Of a stretch of 58,097 nucleotides of DNA, positions 1-10,675 are shown piece after piece. The notes beneath the pieces are model-generated. The model saw only the letters and a list, made by a program, of their open reading frames with translations, was not told the DNA's origin and did not search any database. Positions within the stretch are counted from its first letter, which is position 1; every line of letters starts with the position of its first letter. The stretch covers positions 834,027 to 892,123 of the forward strand of contig PJRA01000051.1 of assembly GCA_016987375.1 (NCBI GenBank), written 5' to 3'. A program made the position numbers and the translations under genes. The DNA is from Brachionus koreanus (taxonomy: Eukaryota > Rotifera > Eurotatoria > Ploima > Brachionidae).

Positions 1-1215
1 AAAAAAAAAAATATAAATATGTGAATAGTTTCTATTATTTATAGTGAGAATGTTTGGCTCAGAGAATGTCTGGTTGATACAAACATTACATTTTGCAAAA
101 CAATTTTTGTACCTTTAGAAAAAAAATTTTTTATTTAAAATTTTTGTTTTTGTATTTTGTTCCAAAATTCACATTGCCTCTTGAACTTTGTCTAGTGGAA
201 GCAATGCGGAAGCTCTCAATGAATTAATAATCTTCCTAAACTCAACTTGGTTAATATGTTGCTTTAAGCAGTTTTGTGTTAAATTTAAAACATTGTTGAT
301 AAAGTTATATTTTTCTTAATAAATATTTTTCCATTCAGCTTTTTTACTTTCGTCTATTTTTCCAAAATCTAAAAAAAAGTGTTTAATGTATATTAAGTAT
401 TTTTACAGGTATAGTCAAAAAATCTGAGGCTTTTGTTTGATCGGTTTTTTGTCTGTAAGAATTTTGATCAAGCAAATGCTCCTTCAGAAAAATTACATTC
501 AAAAATATATATAAAAGAAAAGTTACAATTTTTGTCTTTGGTTCGAAAAAAATAAGGCAATGTGAAATTTTAGTACAAAAAGGAAAGACAATATAATTTT
601 TTTCTAGTTGTACAAAAATGGTTCTGTAAACCGTACAATGCTGTACAAATTTGTACAAACGAATTCCAATCTCTGCAAAAACTGTGCAATTTAGTGTAAA
701 TTTTATCTAATTTTTTTTTAATGGTGTGCATTTTACAGAAAAATGAAGAGTATTTTCAGAATTTAGAATTCGCTTGTACAAATTTGTACAGCATTGTACT
801 TTTTACAGAACCATTTTTGTACAACTAGAAAAAAAATTTGTCTTAATTTTATTTATTTCTTTAAAATCGTCTTTAAGGCAAGAGTTGAATAAAATAAAAT
901 AAATAAAATAAGTTACAACAATGTCAATGGTACCAAAAAGAAGCGATTTGTTTCAATTTTTTAAGATGTTAGAAAAAAAAATTATTTATTGAAGATTTTT
1001 CAAAATTAAAAAACTAATTTAATAGAAAAACATTTAACCTAAAAAGAATAGACTGAACTAATTTTGTTGAAAAAATTTTAAAATTTTTTTTTATTAGTAT
1101 AAAATAATTTGGTTTTAATATTTATAAATGGTGATTAATAAAAAAATTTCCAATTTAAGAAAAAAAAAATTTCAAATGGCTAGATATAAATTAGAATTAA
1201 ATTTGAGAAATAAAT
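1..1215. repeat. Inverted-repeat (foldback) element and flanks
   Basis: No gene is visible here. Bases about 600-666 and 766-832 are near-perfect reverse complements of each other, sharing the blocks TTGTACAAAAATGGTTCTGT and GTACAAATTTGTAC. A third, more diverged copy lies at about 85-190 in the orientation of the second arm, with a shared CACATTGCCT block that is inverted at about 550-565. This arrangement is typical of foldback elements or MITEs. I could not define outer ends or a target-site duplication. The rest is AT-rich spacer that reaches the 3' end of the minus-strand Rab gene. Confidence 0.6.
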
Positions 1216-1991
1216 TTATGTATTGCAACAACTAGTAGTTTTGACTACACTTAAACAGCCGATTTTTTTTGAATCGTACAAATTGTTTGTCTTGAGATTG
1301 AACGCTTCTTGTCTTAAATAGAAATCGTACTTGTTTCTCTCTTGCTCAGTCTCTTTTTTTTTCATAATAGCATTGCTTATGTATCTATTAACAAGAATAA
1401 ATAAATATTTTACATTTTTTTTTTAATTTTTACTCAATAGTTTCTTTGACCATGATGTTTTTTTTCACAGATATTTCCATGTACCCGTAAAACTCTTAAA
1501 ATTAAACTCATACAAAAAAAAATTATTTTTTTAGCTAGTTTTGACAAACCGTATTCGCGGCAAAAGTCCTCGATCTCGGACTGTTCAAGTACACGATTGG
1601 GCATGTCACACTTGTTGCCAATAAGCAAACACGGACACTTGGAGCCATCGCTTAGTCTGTACTTTTCGTCCAGATCAGTTTTCCACTTGGCACACGCCTG
1701 AAACGACTCTCTATTCATCAAATCGAACATGATGAGACAAAAATCCGAGTTTTTGTAGTACACATGAGTCATGTATATGTAGCGCTCTTGGCCGCCAATG
1801 TCCCAAAATTGAAAATTAAATTTGTTCTTTTTTTCTGATTCGAATTCTTTAGAGCAAAATTCGACGCCAACTGTCGGCTTGTAGGCGCGCACAAACCGAT
1901 CGTTTATGTATCTATTGCACAATGATGTCTTGCCTACACCTGAATTTCCCACTACCAATATTTTAATAGTCGTTTCTTTTTTATCATTCAT
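1216..1991 (-). CDS. Rab32/Rab38-family small GTPase (3 exons)
   Basis: A membrane-trafficking GTPase; Rab32/38/29 proteins act on lysosome-related organelles and endosomes. Exon 1 (1991-1550) carries the P-loop GNSGVGKT, switch II WDIGGQERY and the guanine-binding NKCD. The stretch YMTHVYYKNSDF followed by WKTDLDEKYRLSDGS is characteristic of the Rab32 group. Intron 1 (1549-1495) and intron 2 (1433-1385) are both GT-AG and about 50 bp. Exon 2 restores the ETSAK-like motif as MEISVKKN. Exon 3 (1384-1216) ends in SCCNT, a two-cysteine geranylgeranylation-type tail. The spliced product is 223 residues, normal for the family. Reading exon 1 straight through gives a false end at 1434. Oddity: the G3 box has IGG where most Rabs have TAG; Rab32 relatives have IAG. 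The family is well supported; the exact orthologue is an inference. Confidence 0.9.
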
Positions 1992-2227
1992 TTTATTATT
2001 AATTCAAATAAATGAATAAAGCTAGATCTATTTTTATTTTTATTTCTGTAGTATTCTAATTATTTTTGCAATAAATCATTTACAATAAATTTAAATTAAA
2101 TGAAACAATTTTTCTTTATTTTGTTGACGTTTTGTCCGATTTTAAGTTTTTTTTTTTCTTGTTGCTAAAAATTTATTGTAAAATTTTAATTTTTTTACAT
2201 TTTTGCTGCTGATTTAATTATGCATTG

Positions 2228-2719
2228 ATGTGTGCATATTTTGCAATATCTTTTCGATACCGATATCAATGGAATGCTGCGAAACAAGCGCTAATCCACA
2301 TGATAAAAGCGCAGAACAACTTACTAGGAACCGATTTTCACTACTTAGATGAAAATGAAGCATTAGCAAATGGTTCAGAGTTAGAGCAAGTTAATTGTTT
2401 GGAGAAAACAGAGGCTTTGAAGGCACCTAAGAAACTATTAATAAGCCTCGTCACCCAAAGAGCGGTTCTTTTTGCAAAGAAAAAGGAACAATTTGGGGCA
2501 AAACAAGATAGTAAATCAACGCGACAATCCGACCTTTCGTCCATGAAAGATGACTTAGTAGGAATCCTACAACAACAGACTCAAATTGAACCAGATATTT
2601 CAATAACAGAAAATAGGAGTTTCAATAGACGTGCACATTTTAAGATGGATAACATACCAAAACTTTATGGTAAATACAAGGACAAAATTGAAGAATGGAT
2701 TTCAATAAAGTTTATATGA
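2228..2719 (+). pseudogene. Retrotransposon gag-like relic
   Basis: A 163-residue reading frame from ATG 2228. The first part has no recognisable domain. The end, FKMDNIPKLYGKYKDKIEEW, matches the N-terminal signature of LTR-retrotransposon Gag (a P-x-x-x-G..D..EEW pattern) and closely parallels FKVDDIAKLYGNNRDKVDEW near 18417-18476. The frame stops just after this motif, where a Gag would continue for about 150 residues, so the copy is truncated. No LTR, protease or polymerase is nearby. It is either a dead fragment or a domesticated remnant; the former is likelier. Confidence 0.5.
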
Positions 2720-3310
2720 CATTCTCTGTACTTATGTTTTTTTTTTTAAACCTTTCTCCTTAATATCCCAGCTACATCAGGTCCATTTGAAAGCATTTTT
2801 TCTTTCATAAGGTAACAACATAAGAGCTTATTGTTCAAGAATTATCCCAAAAAACTTAAATCATCAAATGCTATTTAAACACAATAAAATTCGCAAATTA
2901 AATTTTGAAAATGTTTCATTTATAAAAAAAATTATTTTAAAATGATATTTTTTTTTATTTAGAACAAAAAATAATTGACCACAAAGTTTTGACTTAAATT
3001 CAAAAAAATATAAATTTAAATTTTAAATTATTATATTTAAATAAATAAAATTCATTAACACATTCTATGACCTTTTATTTTTTTAAAATATTAAAAAAAG
3101 AAAGACTTTATTTTTTAAATTAAATTATCTATAAATTACTTTTATTTTTTAATATTTGGTTACATGTTTATTGAGTCAAAAATAAGAAGAACAAAAAAAC
3201 AGGTCAACAATTGCCCAAGTAAATAAAGAAATTGCTAGCTAGCTGATCACATTACAATATAATTAGCCATAAAACAAAAAATTGATTCAAAATTTTAGAA
3301 GAATTTGAGT
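2720..3310. other. AT-rich intergenic spacer
   Basis: Long A and T runs, stops in all frames. No gene or repeat could be recognised. Confidence 0.6.
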
Positions 3311-3805
3311 TTAATGTGGTCGCATTGGCTGAGGCTGATAGTTGTACACTTTTAGCTTAGCAGGTCTTTGAGGAATTGCGTACGGCTCTCCATGATAGGA
3401 CACAGGGATCGTTTGAGGATGCTGTTGCTGCTGGGGCATGTGCCATTGACTCCAGTCAACATGCATTGGTTGACTGGTCATCGGCGATTGCATCATACTG
3501 GGCGTTTGTTGCATTGGCATTTGCTGCATCGGCATTTGTGGCATTGACATTTGTGGCATTGACATTTGTGGCATTGACATTTGTGGCATTGGCATTTGTG
3601 GCATTGACATTTGTGGGCTTGGCATTTGCGGTTGGAAAGCTGACTGAATTTGCGGGAGCATTTGTGATGGTATGGGCACCATTGGCACTTGTGGTTGCTG
3701 TTGCATCATCTGAGGTTGCTGCATCATTGGAGGCATCATCATTGGTGACATCATGTGTGGCATAAGTGGCACTTCTCTGTCGTTTCTGCTTGATCTAGAA
3801 CCCAT
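3311..3805 (-). CDS. Met/Gln/Pro-rich repeat protein with myristoylation-type N-terminus
   Basis: A 164-residue intronless protein. I start it at ATG 3805; the extra upstream codons begin with TTG and have no ATG. The start reads MGSRSSR, with Gly2 and Ser6 as in substrates of N-myristoyltransferase, followed by basic residues, so membrane anchoring is plausible. The middle (about residues 55-105) is a tandem array of PQMSM/PQMPM five-residue units encoded by 15-bp DNA repeats. Before and after it come Met/Gln-rich stretches (MMQQPQMMQQQPQ), and the C-terminus is basic and tyrosine-containing. No enzyme domain is present. Composition suggests a disordered, possibly condensate-forming or metal-binding protein; that is inference. 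The opposite strand is also open across the repeat but is an Ala/Val shadow of it. Confidence 0.6.
   Translation of the reverse strand: MGSRSSRNDREVPLMPHMMSPMMMPPMMQQPQMMQQQPQVPMVPIPSQMLPQIQSAFQPQMPSPQMSMPQMPMPQMSMPQMSMPQMSMPQMPMQQMPMQQTPSMMQSPMTSQPMHVDWSQWHMPQQQQHPQTIPVSYHGEPYAIPQRPAKLKVYNYQPQPMRPH
3475..3640 (-). repeat. 15-bp tandem repeat coding for PQM(S/P)M units
   Basis: Imperfect 15-bp direct repeats (plus-strand unit close to CATTTGTGGCATTGA) between about 3475 and 3640, inside the Met-rich gene. Copy number is likely to vary between alleles. Confidence 0.8.
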
Positions 3806-4145
3806 TATTGTTAAATTTACAATTTTATTCAAAATTTTAGGAATTTACCTAATTCTTATCTACTATTTATATAATTACTAGCTCAAATTAGTTTCCCCTC
3901 TATAATTACATAAGTTTAGTCAAGGCGACTTATTTTAGTCTCTAGGAAAAAAATCATATCCTTATTTTTAGAACTTTTACGCATTTGTCATACTAAGCTT
4001 TTCGCTTTTACCTTGGGCTATTTTTGAATATATTTCCTATCTAAAATGAGACCAAAAGCCGTTTCGCTCTAAAAAAAATATTTTTTTTTTCTTTTTATTT
4101 GAACAAATTTATTTAAAAAAAAAAAAAAAAATTCGAAAAAAAATT

Positions 4146-4724
4146 CTATTGCATCAAATTAAAATTATAACCCTTGTTTATTTTGTACAGTCTGGTAGTA
4201 GCATTTCGATTTGATGATACTGGCTCTATCATTTCTATGCTTGAATCACTGAAGGTATGATTACTACTCGTAGTTGAAAAGTTGTTTTTCACTCGACTCG
4301 ACTTGCTTAAAACTGGCTTGCTACCATCTCTTATGCTTGCATATTCAAGTGAATGAGATACTGAATGAGAGACAGTCGGTTCAATGGAAAAAAGTTGATC
4401 ATTAGCTTCTCTACTAGATCGCATTTTTATTTCATACTTGTTTGACCAATATTGACTTAGGTTTTCTAGGTCTTGCTCAAACCTTTTTCTTTTCGATTTG
4501 CTTACAGTTGTTCGAATTATTATAGGTTTATTGATTTGTCCGTCATCGGGCAAAATAATGCAAAATTTGTGTGTGTAAGAATTGGCTAATTTTGATATTA
4601 AATTTTTACAAAATTTAACTTTTTCCGATTCTGATTTGGTTACTTGACCGATGGTGCTAGTCAAGTCATGATTAGAAATTGATAAAGAATAATTAACTGA
4701 GTTTTTTCCATATGCTGAATTCAT
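4146..4724 (-). CDS. Unknown Ser-rich protein, 192 aa
   Basis: An uninterrupted frame starting with ATG at 4724. I do not recognise the family. The first half has an ordered look, with alternating hydrophobic positions (VKFCKNLISKLANSYTHKFC, then IILPDDGQINKPIIIRT), and a basic patch SKSKRKRF near residue 78. The second half is low in hydrophobic residues and rich in Ser, Thr and Asn, probably disordered and phosphorylatable. There is no signal peptide or membrane segment. It stands alone between AT-rich spacers, 340 bp downstream of the myristoylated protein's start and on the same strand. It could be a lineage-specific gene. Coding status rests on length and a balanced composition unlike the surrounding DNA. 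Confidence 0.55.
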   Translation of the reverse strand: MNSAYGKNSVNYSLSISNHDLTSTIGQVTKSESEKVKFCKNLISKLANSYTHKFCIILPDDGQINKPIIIRTTVSKSKRKRFEQDLENLSQYWSNKYEIKMRSSREANDQLFSIEPTVSHSVSHSLEYASIRDGSKPVLSKSSRVKNNFSTTSSNHTFSDSSIEMIEPVSSNRNATTRLYKINKGYNFNLMQ

Positions 4725-6522
4725 TTTGTCTAATTTTATCTAGTCTGTTCTCGTTTTTGCATCTTTTTATAGTAATTTCAAGCTTGATTTGTCCAAGTCT
4801 TATGAAAAATAAACCATATTTTTTTGTTGTTGGAATTTAAACCAAATGAGATAATAGTCTAATTTTGGAGCTTAAATGGCAATTGTTTATTTTTAATCAG
4901 GGTGTTTAACAAAATTCTTTTTGTCTAAATAAATCTACTATTTTAATTAAAACAAATGCTTTTTATCAATTATTTTTTATTGGAAATATTTTCTGAATAA
5001 AGTGTATTGTCTCATTGATCGATCACTTTTAAACCTATTTATTTGATTAATTTAAAAACCGGATGCATTACTTTTTCTTTTCTAAATTAAAAAAATTTAT
5101 CAATTTAGTTATAGTATTAATTTTTTAGCTTTTAAATATTAATATTATAAACGAATAAAAAAAGAAAAAATTGTACCATGAGATGCGCATCAAACATTGA
5201 ACTACATTCTAAAAACACTTAAGTGCAAAAGGCCAAAACAAAGAGAAAAAATTAATTAAATTAAAAGAATGTTGAAAATTTGCAATAAAATCAATTTGAT
5301 CTATATTGGCTTTGTAAAAAAATCTATAAATTTATCAATGTTTTTTTTTATTTGCAAAAAAATAATCAATTTTTGTTTTATTTCTATTATTAAAAAAAAT
5401 AAAAGAAAAATAAATATTTGTTTTATAACCATAATGCATTAATACACATTCTTTTTATGATGTATTTTTTTAGCTTATTGTTGAATCCTTTTAGGAAAGA
5501 GGACGAAAGCTTTAAACATTTAAAAATTTTAATTTTTCTAATAAAGTTGATTTTCGGGACTAATTTTTTCCAAAATGTTCCATATTTGACTTAATTGATA
5601 GTTTGGCTCAAGCTTTACATTGACAATTTTTGATTTGTTGACGGTGTTGTAGCTTAAAAAACTACTACTTCTGTCACACTATTATTAGTTGCTAAATACT
5701 TTTACTTTTGTTTTTTGGAATTGATGAATTTCAAAAGTATCGGCATGGATAATCCGTTGAACAATAAAGAAAGATACCATGACTTCAGTTATGACCTTTA
5801 GACTGTCTTCAAGACAAATAAATGCTATTTAAAATTTTCATAAGAAGAAGAGTCAAACCTAAGATCAGCCAAAAAGCAAAAAAAAATTCATAGTGTCCGA
5901 ATAATCAGTTTTGTACTTGATGTAATACGGTAGTGAAAAAAAGAGGCGTTTATTGTCCAAACGGCTGTACCAAAAATAATAGTTCTTTTCTATTATTTTT
6001 ATCTTTTTTTCAATATAATTGACAGTTATTTATAAAAATTATTTGAAATAAACTTTTTTTGTAAATTTTTATTTGATTTGTTTTTTATTTTAAAATAAAA
6101 TAGTTTAATATAAAAGTTGTCTTTTATTGTATAAAAATATTAAAATTAAAATTTTGATAAAAAAAAATAAACTGTTGAAAAGCGATGTTGTCTGTTTGAT
6201 GGAATTTCCAAATGGTTTAACATGAATTGTGAATTAGAAGAAAAGTATTTTTTATTCAACCTAATTGGAATAACAAATATTGATAGTCAAGGAATCAAAT
6301 TTTTTTTAGACTAAAAATATATTTTAAACATTCAATTTTTTTTCAAAATTAACACTCAAAAACCGGAGAGGTTTTTTCGCCCCTTTTTTGCTACTTCTAT
6401 TGCTTTTTGTTCCACAAATTTAATCTTTTTAGAAAATTTTTTTTTCATCAAAACTAAAGTCAAAAAAATATTATAAATAATTAATTTTGACTACAAAATA
6501 ATTTTATTTTCATGCAAAAAAA
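4725..6522. other. Intergenic spacer
   Basis: About 1.8 kb with no supported gene. At 6363-6388 there is a GGAGAGGTTTTTTCGCCCC motif related to the end hairpins of the piggyBac-like element that follows, possibly an older copy of the same end. Confidence 0.5.
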
Positions 6523-6682
6523 AAAATGTATACGCTAAATCCGAAGAGGGGTTTTTTGGACCCTTCAAAAATAGTGTCTATTTTTTTGTAAAATAAATTA
6601 ATTACATGGCTAATTATGTTTTTAAATCCAAAATGTACTTAATTTCAATTAGCTCCTTTAATAAAAAATAAATTTTTGAACC

Positions 6683-7261
6683 ATGTCACGAAGAAAAGCT
6701 GCCTTAGAAGCTCAAAACTTTTAAGAAATGCGGACGATACTCATTCGGAAGTATCTGATGATAATGATAATGATTATGAGAATAATGATAACATTGATAA
6801 TTATTTTGATGAAGAAATGGAGACAATAAATCACCCTATTTCTGAATATGACTCAAATGAATGCTCAAAGATGAAGAACCTGAACACGAAGAAGGAACTA
6901 AGATTGATAAAGTTTCGAAAAATGGAACGATATGGGTAAGATTGAATGACGGAGAAGAGACAAGTCTAAGAAAAAAGACAAATTTCAATGAGAAAGTTGG
7001 ACCAACAAGCTATGCTACACGTCAAATAAATGAGACAAAACTGCCTTCATTTTTCATGATTTTTGATATTTTATTCGAGAAAGAGATTAGCAAGCATCAA
7101 AATCAGCAAAAAAATCTGCAAAAAAATCTGCAAAAAAAAAGTGTCAAATTAGGTTATGTAATGGAAACAAATCGAGCTTTACTTGTGACGAATGTAAACA
7201 ATTTAAATGTGATTCTTGTGTAGTAGAGATGAATATAAAATCGATCTGTAAAGATTGTTAG
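6683..7261 (+). pseudogene. piggyBac-like transposase remnant lacking catalytic core
   Basis: ATG 6683 starts MSRRKAALEAQNF, then frame changes are needed to follow an acidic region (SEVSDDNDNDYENND) and again near 6870 into DEEPEHEEGTKIDK. The segment GPTSYATRQINETKLPSFFM then FDILFEKEI resembles the start of the piggyBac DDE domain (family pattern: ...TPLSAFELFFDDEL). After a Lys/Gln run the frame shifts again. Bases 7142-7261 then encode eight cysteines spaced C-x4-C-x8-C-x2-C-x4-C-x2-C-x9-C-x2-C followed by a stop, like the terminal zinc-binding domain of piggyBac transposases. A normal protein would be about 550-600 residues; this one has under 200. Not functional as a transposase. Confidence 0.6.
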
Positions 7262-7465
7262 GACAAGGATTACGAATTTAGAAAATATTTTTTTTTTGTG
7301 TATTGTATCAAATTTTTTTGAATAATTTAACATTTATTTTTAAAAATAGACTTAAATTTTTTAACATCAAAACAAAATTAAAAAAGACATATTTTTACAC
7401 TCAGGAAAAATTTTATTACATATTTTGTATAATTATGGTAATTAATGCTTGTTTAAAAGCCTAAT

Positions 7466-7498
7466 TTACTGAAGGGGTTTTTTGGACCCCTTCAGTAA
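7466..7498. repeat. Perfect 12-bp hairpin at transposon right end
   Basis: TTACTGAAGGGG (7466-7477) and CCCCTTCAGTAA (7487-7498) are exact reverse complements around a 9-base loop. An imperfect version is at about 6542-6566 at the other end of the element. Confidence 0.85.
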
Positions 7499-7513
7499 TT
7501 AACGTATAAAAAA

Positions 7514-8222
7514 AATCCGGTTTAACAAAAAATCTAGATATTTGAATTTATCCAAAGTTTTTAGACTTAAAAAATGTTTTCTCAATTAAAAATAAAAAAT
7601 TATAATAATAAAAAATTTTTACTAATATTATTTAAAAAATTATTTCATAAACATAATGTTCAATTTATTAATCATCATTACTAATATTGAAAATATCTAA
7701 AAATGAAACAAAAACGGATGGTATCTTTTTGAAAAAAAATAATTCAATCAAAAATTTTAGCTGTTTCTACAAAGCAACTAGAATCAAAATGAAATAAAAA
7801 AATTTAAATAAATTATATTCTATTAAACTTGAAAAAATAGTTTAAATAACTAAGCTTTTTTATAACTAGTTCAAAAAATTTTTCTCACACAAAAATAAAT
7901 TAAAATAAATTTCAAATAAAAAATTTTTCCTAAATTTGACAGCAATCTGACGGATATATTGGCACACATAAATTCTTATTTTTATATCTAACAAACAAAT
8001 CATGTAAATAATAAAACTAAATATCGATTTTATCTAATAATTTTAAAAGAAGTCAAAATAAGACAAAATAAAATATTCATTCGTTTTGCATTAATAATTT
8101 TAATTCAATTTGAAAAAAATATAATAATATAAATTTGCATGCCTATCAATTTTAAACTCAAATTAAAACTAGTTCAACTCTAATGTAAACATTAACGGGT
8201 ATTATAGCAGTTTAGTTGCAGC
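7514..8222. other. AT-rich intergenic spacer
   Basis: No gene seen. It contains the upstream region of the SLC41 gene; no core promoter motif stands out. Confidence 0.5.
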
Positions 8223-10287
8223 ATGTCGGACATAAAAGTAAATCAAAATGAGACAAAATCTGAGTCTATAGCCATAGTGCCAACACTGAACATCATTTCG
8301 GAGACTTGTGGAACACCGGATTTCAAGCCGGTCGACTCAAGCGCTTGTCTTCTGTCCGAAGCCAATCTTCTCAAGCCCAGCGATGCTCTGACCAAAACAT
8401 CTAGTCAATCTTCTTTAGATTCTAATATAAAGTATGATGAGAATGTTGATATGATGCCTCTTATGCCAATAGATCCAAGTATTTAATTTTAAATTTGAAT
8501 AAAAAAAAAAAAAAGAGTGTGCAAGAAAATGGAAGTGCGAAAGCGTCGATTTTTAAGTACACTCTTAAAAATTTAGAAAAATTGCCATTTCATTTATAAC
8601 TTACTAGATAATGGTGAGATTCGGATGCTTGCCGAGAGTGTTCACAAGCCATCCGATGAACACTGGTATACAGTTGCTTTGCAAGTGTTGTTTCCGTTTT
8701 TTATGGCCGGCTTTGGTATGGTCGGTGCCGGAGTTTTCCTAGATAAAGTGACTGTAAGTCTTAGAACCGGATGTGGTACAAAATTTTAATCTATTAGTTC
8801 AGCATTGGCCGCTCTATGTCAACATCAAAGCCATTTTTACCCTAATACCAGCATTGCTCGGCCTAAAGGGCAATTTGGAGATGACATTGGCATCGCGTTT
8901 TTCCACTCAGGTCAATTTAGGAAAAATTAAAGACAAACCGACTATTTTAAGTGCAGTTTTGGGAAATTTTGCTCTCACTCAAGTAAAAAAAAAATAAATA
9001 AATTTTTTTTTTATTTTTTGATTAATTTTAACCAGGCCCAGGCTATTGTGGTCGGTTTTTTGGCATCAGTTGGAGCTATTTCGTTAAAATATTTCACAGA
9101 AAAAATGCAAAATATATCAAATACTGGTGAAATTGATTTGGCAAATAGTTTGGTATTAATTGCTGGTTGCATGTCAACTGCTTCGTTTGCTAGTCTTATT
9201 TTGGCCGGTCTCATGATGTTCATAATTATTTTGTCCAAGCGAATCAACATTAATCCGGACAATGTGGCAACTCCAATTGCAGCCAGTTTGGGTGATCTTG
9301 TCACTCTGGTTATTCTGTCCTATCTTTGCTCCTTTTTATTCGAAATAAGTAAACTATTTGATTCTAAAATTTAATTAATCATTGAAAAAAAAAAAAAAAT
9401 TTTTTAAAAAAATTGTATTTTTTAATTTCAACAACAACAAAAACAAAAAAAAAAAATTTTTTTCTTTTCAGAACCACAGCTTTGGATTCATTCAGTAGTA
9501 ATTGTGATATTTTTGATTCTCATTCCGATATTTATCTACTATTCTTATAACAATGAATTTGTCAAAGACGTTCTGAAGAACGGATGGACGCCAATTTTAT
9601 TGGCCATGATAATCAGCAGGTAAAGTTAGACAGAAAAATTAGAATAATTTTTTTATTAACTCAATTTAAAGTACTGGTGGTTTTATTATGGGCTACGCGA
9701 TTTCATATTTTGACGATATTGCAGCTTTTCAACCGGTAATAAATGGTGTAGGCGGCAATTTGGTGGCCATCTATGCATCTCGTCTTTCAACTGCCCTGCA
9801 CAGAACTTCCGAACAAGGCTCAGTACCATTCTGGGCTCCTAAAAAGTGGTTCCAATATCCGCTTCACACATTTAGTGGAAAAGCAAGTAGGTTTATATAA
9901 GACAAAAAAAATGTCGCTATATTTTTGATGCAATTTTAAGATCCCGAGTCCAAGACAGCAGTTATTTTGGCCGTCATGGCCGTGCCCGGCCACTTACTGT
10001 TCTATTTTGTGATTACTAGAGTGAAAATTTATAACAATACTATGAATCTGGCTACAATGACGCCTTCATTCATTGTCTTCTACACTTCTGTTGCCATATT
10101 GCAAGTGGTTCTGCTCTTGTTCATCTGCTATTGGCTTGTTCATTTAACGTGGCGCAAGAACATGAATCCAGATAATGTATGCATACCTTATTTGACAGCC
10201 ATAGGTGATTTGTTAGGCACAGCGTTTTTAGCTATTTGTTTCTATGCGCTGTACTTGGCTGGTGAAGAAAGACTCAAGACATCTTAG
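8223..10287 (+). CDS. SLC41-type magnesium transporter (MgtE-like), 7 exons
   Basis: Predicted plasma-membrane Mg2+ transporter; vertebrate SLC41A1 is a Na+/Mg2+ exchanger. Exons: 8223-8478, 8608-8753, 8803-8982, 9036-9348, 9472-9619, 9672-9886, 9941-10287. All introns are GT-AG and keep phase, giving 430 residues (human SLC41A1 is about 510). The N-terminal 85 residues are hydrophilic. Two MgtE-type repeats follow. Repeat one has LFPFFMAGFGMVGAG, PALLGLKGNLEMTLASR and NPDNVATPIAASLGD; repeat two has GVGGNLVAIYASR, AVPGHLLFYF and NPDNVCIPYLTAIGDLLG. These are the conserved pore motifs of the family. Exon 3's acceptor is the TTCAG before CATTGG; using the earlier TTAG would break the frame. 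Introns are 49-129 bp. Poly(A)-type signals (AATAAA) follow within about 90 bp of the stop. Confidence 0.95.
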
Positions 10288-10565
10288 ACATTTTCAATAA
10301 ATTATTAGTTTTATTCGTTTATTTTTTGAAAATCAATAATTCTATTTTTATTTTAAATCCCGAATAAATATTTTATTAAAATTATTAGAATATTTTATTA
10401 GAATCCTTTAATTTTCTGATCAAAGACCAGCTTGAGCTCATTTTTGATTGAGTTTTAGTTAATTTTGAGATCCTTTGTGGACTGAAGCATATAGTCATAT
10501 AGCTAAATTGGTAAATTTAAGGATAGCTGCATTTATTTAAGCACCTATTTTTGGACATGTATCCC
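10288..10565. other. Short spacer after SLC41
   Basis: AT-rich with no gene; holds the presumed 3' UTR of the transporter gene. Confidence 0.5.
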
Positions 10566-10619
10566 CGAAATAAGTAAACTATTTGATTCTAAAATTTAAT
10601 TAATCATTGAAAAAAAAAA
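10566..10619 (+). repeat. 54-bp exact copy of the SLC41 exon 4/intron 4 boundary
   Basis: Identical to 9341-9394, which spans the last 8 coding bases of SLC41 exon 4, its GTAAAC donor and the first part of the intron, including the start of the A run. It lies in the same orientation 1.2 kb downstream. Confidence 0.9.
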
Positions 10620-10675
10620 TCTTTATTTTGAAAAATTGAGGGCTCAAGAAAAAAATTTCATAAAAAAAAAAAATG

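Larger units (their letters stand above)
6523..7513 (+). mobile_element. Internally deleted piggyBac-like transposon
   Basis: Ends: 6528-6566 and 7466-7508 are inverted relatives of each other (TATACGCTAAATCCGAAG against TATACGTTAATTACTGAAG read on the other strand). Each contains its own GAAGGGG...CCCCTTC hairpin; the right one is a perfect 12-bp stem. Between them lies a decayed transposase that keeps the N-terminal part and the C-terminal cysteine-rich domain but has no room for the DDD catalytic core. TTAA occurs next to the right end (7499-7502), as expected for piggyBac targets, but a clean duplication cannot be shown. Assignment rests mainly on the coding remnants. Confidence 0.6.

Noticed and set aside
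3475..3640. CRISPR-like array
   Set aside because: Contiguous 15-bp coding repeats with no spacers, in an animal genome.
3376..3765. Plus-strand Ala/Val-rich 129-codon frame
   Set aside because: Exact antisense of the PQMSM repeat gene; 15-bp repeats keep several frames open. It lacks a sensible start context and domain.
9011..9304. Minus-strand 97-codon frame
   Set aside because: Antisense of SLC41 exon 4, which is strongly supported.
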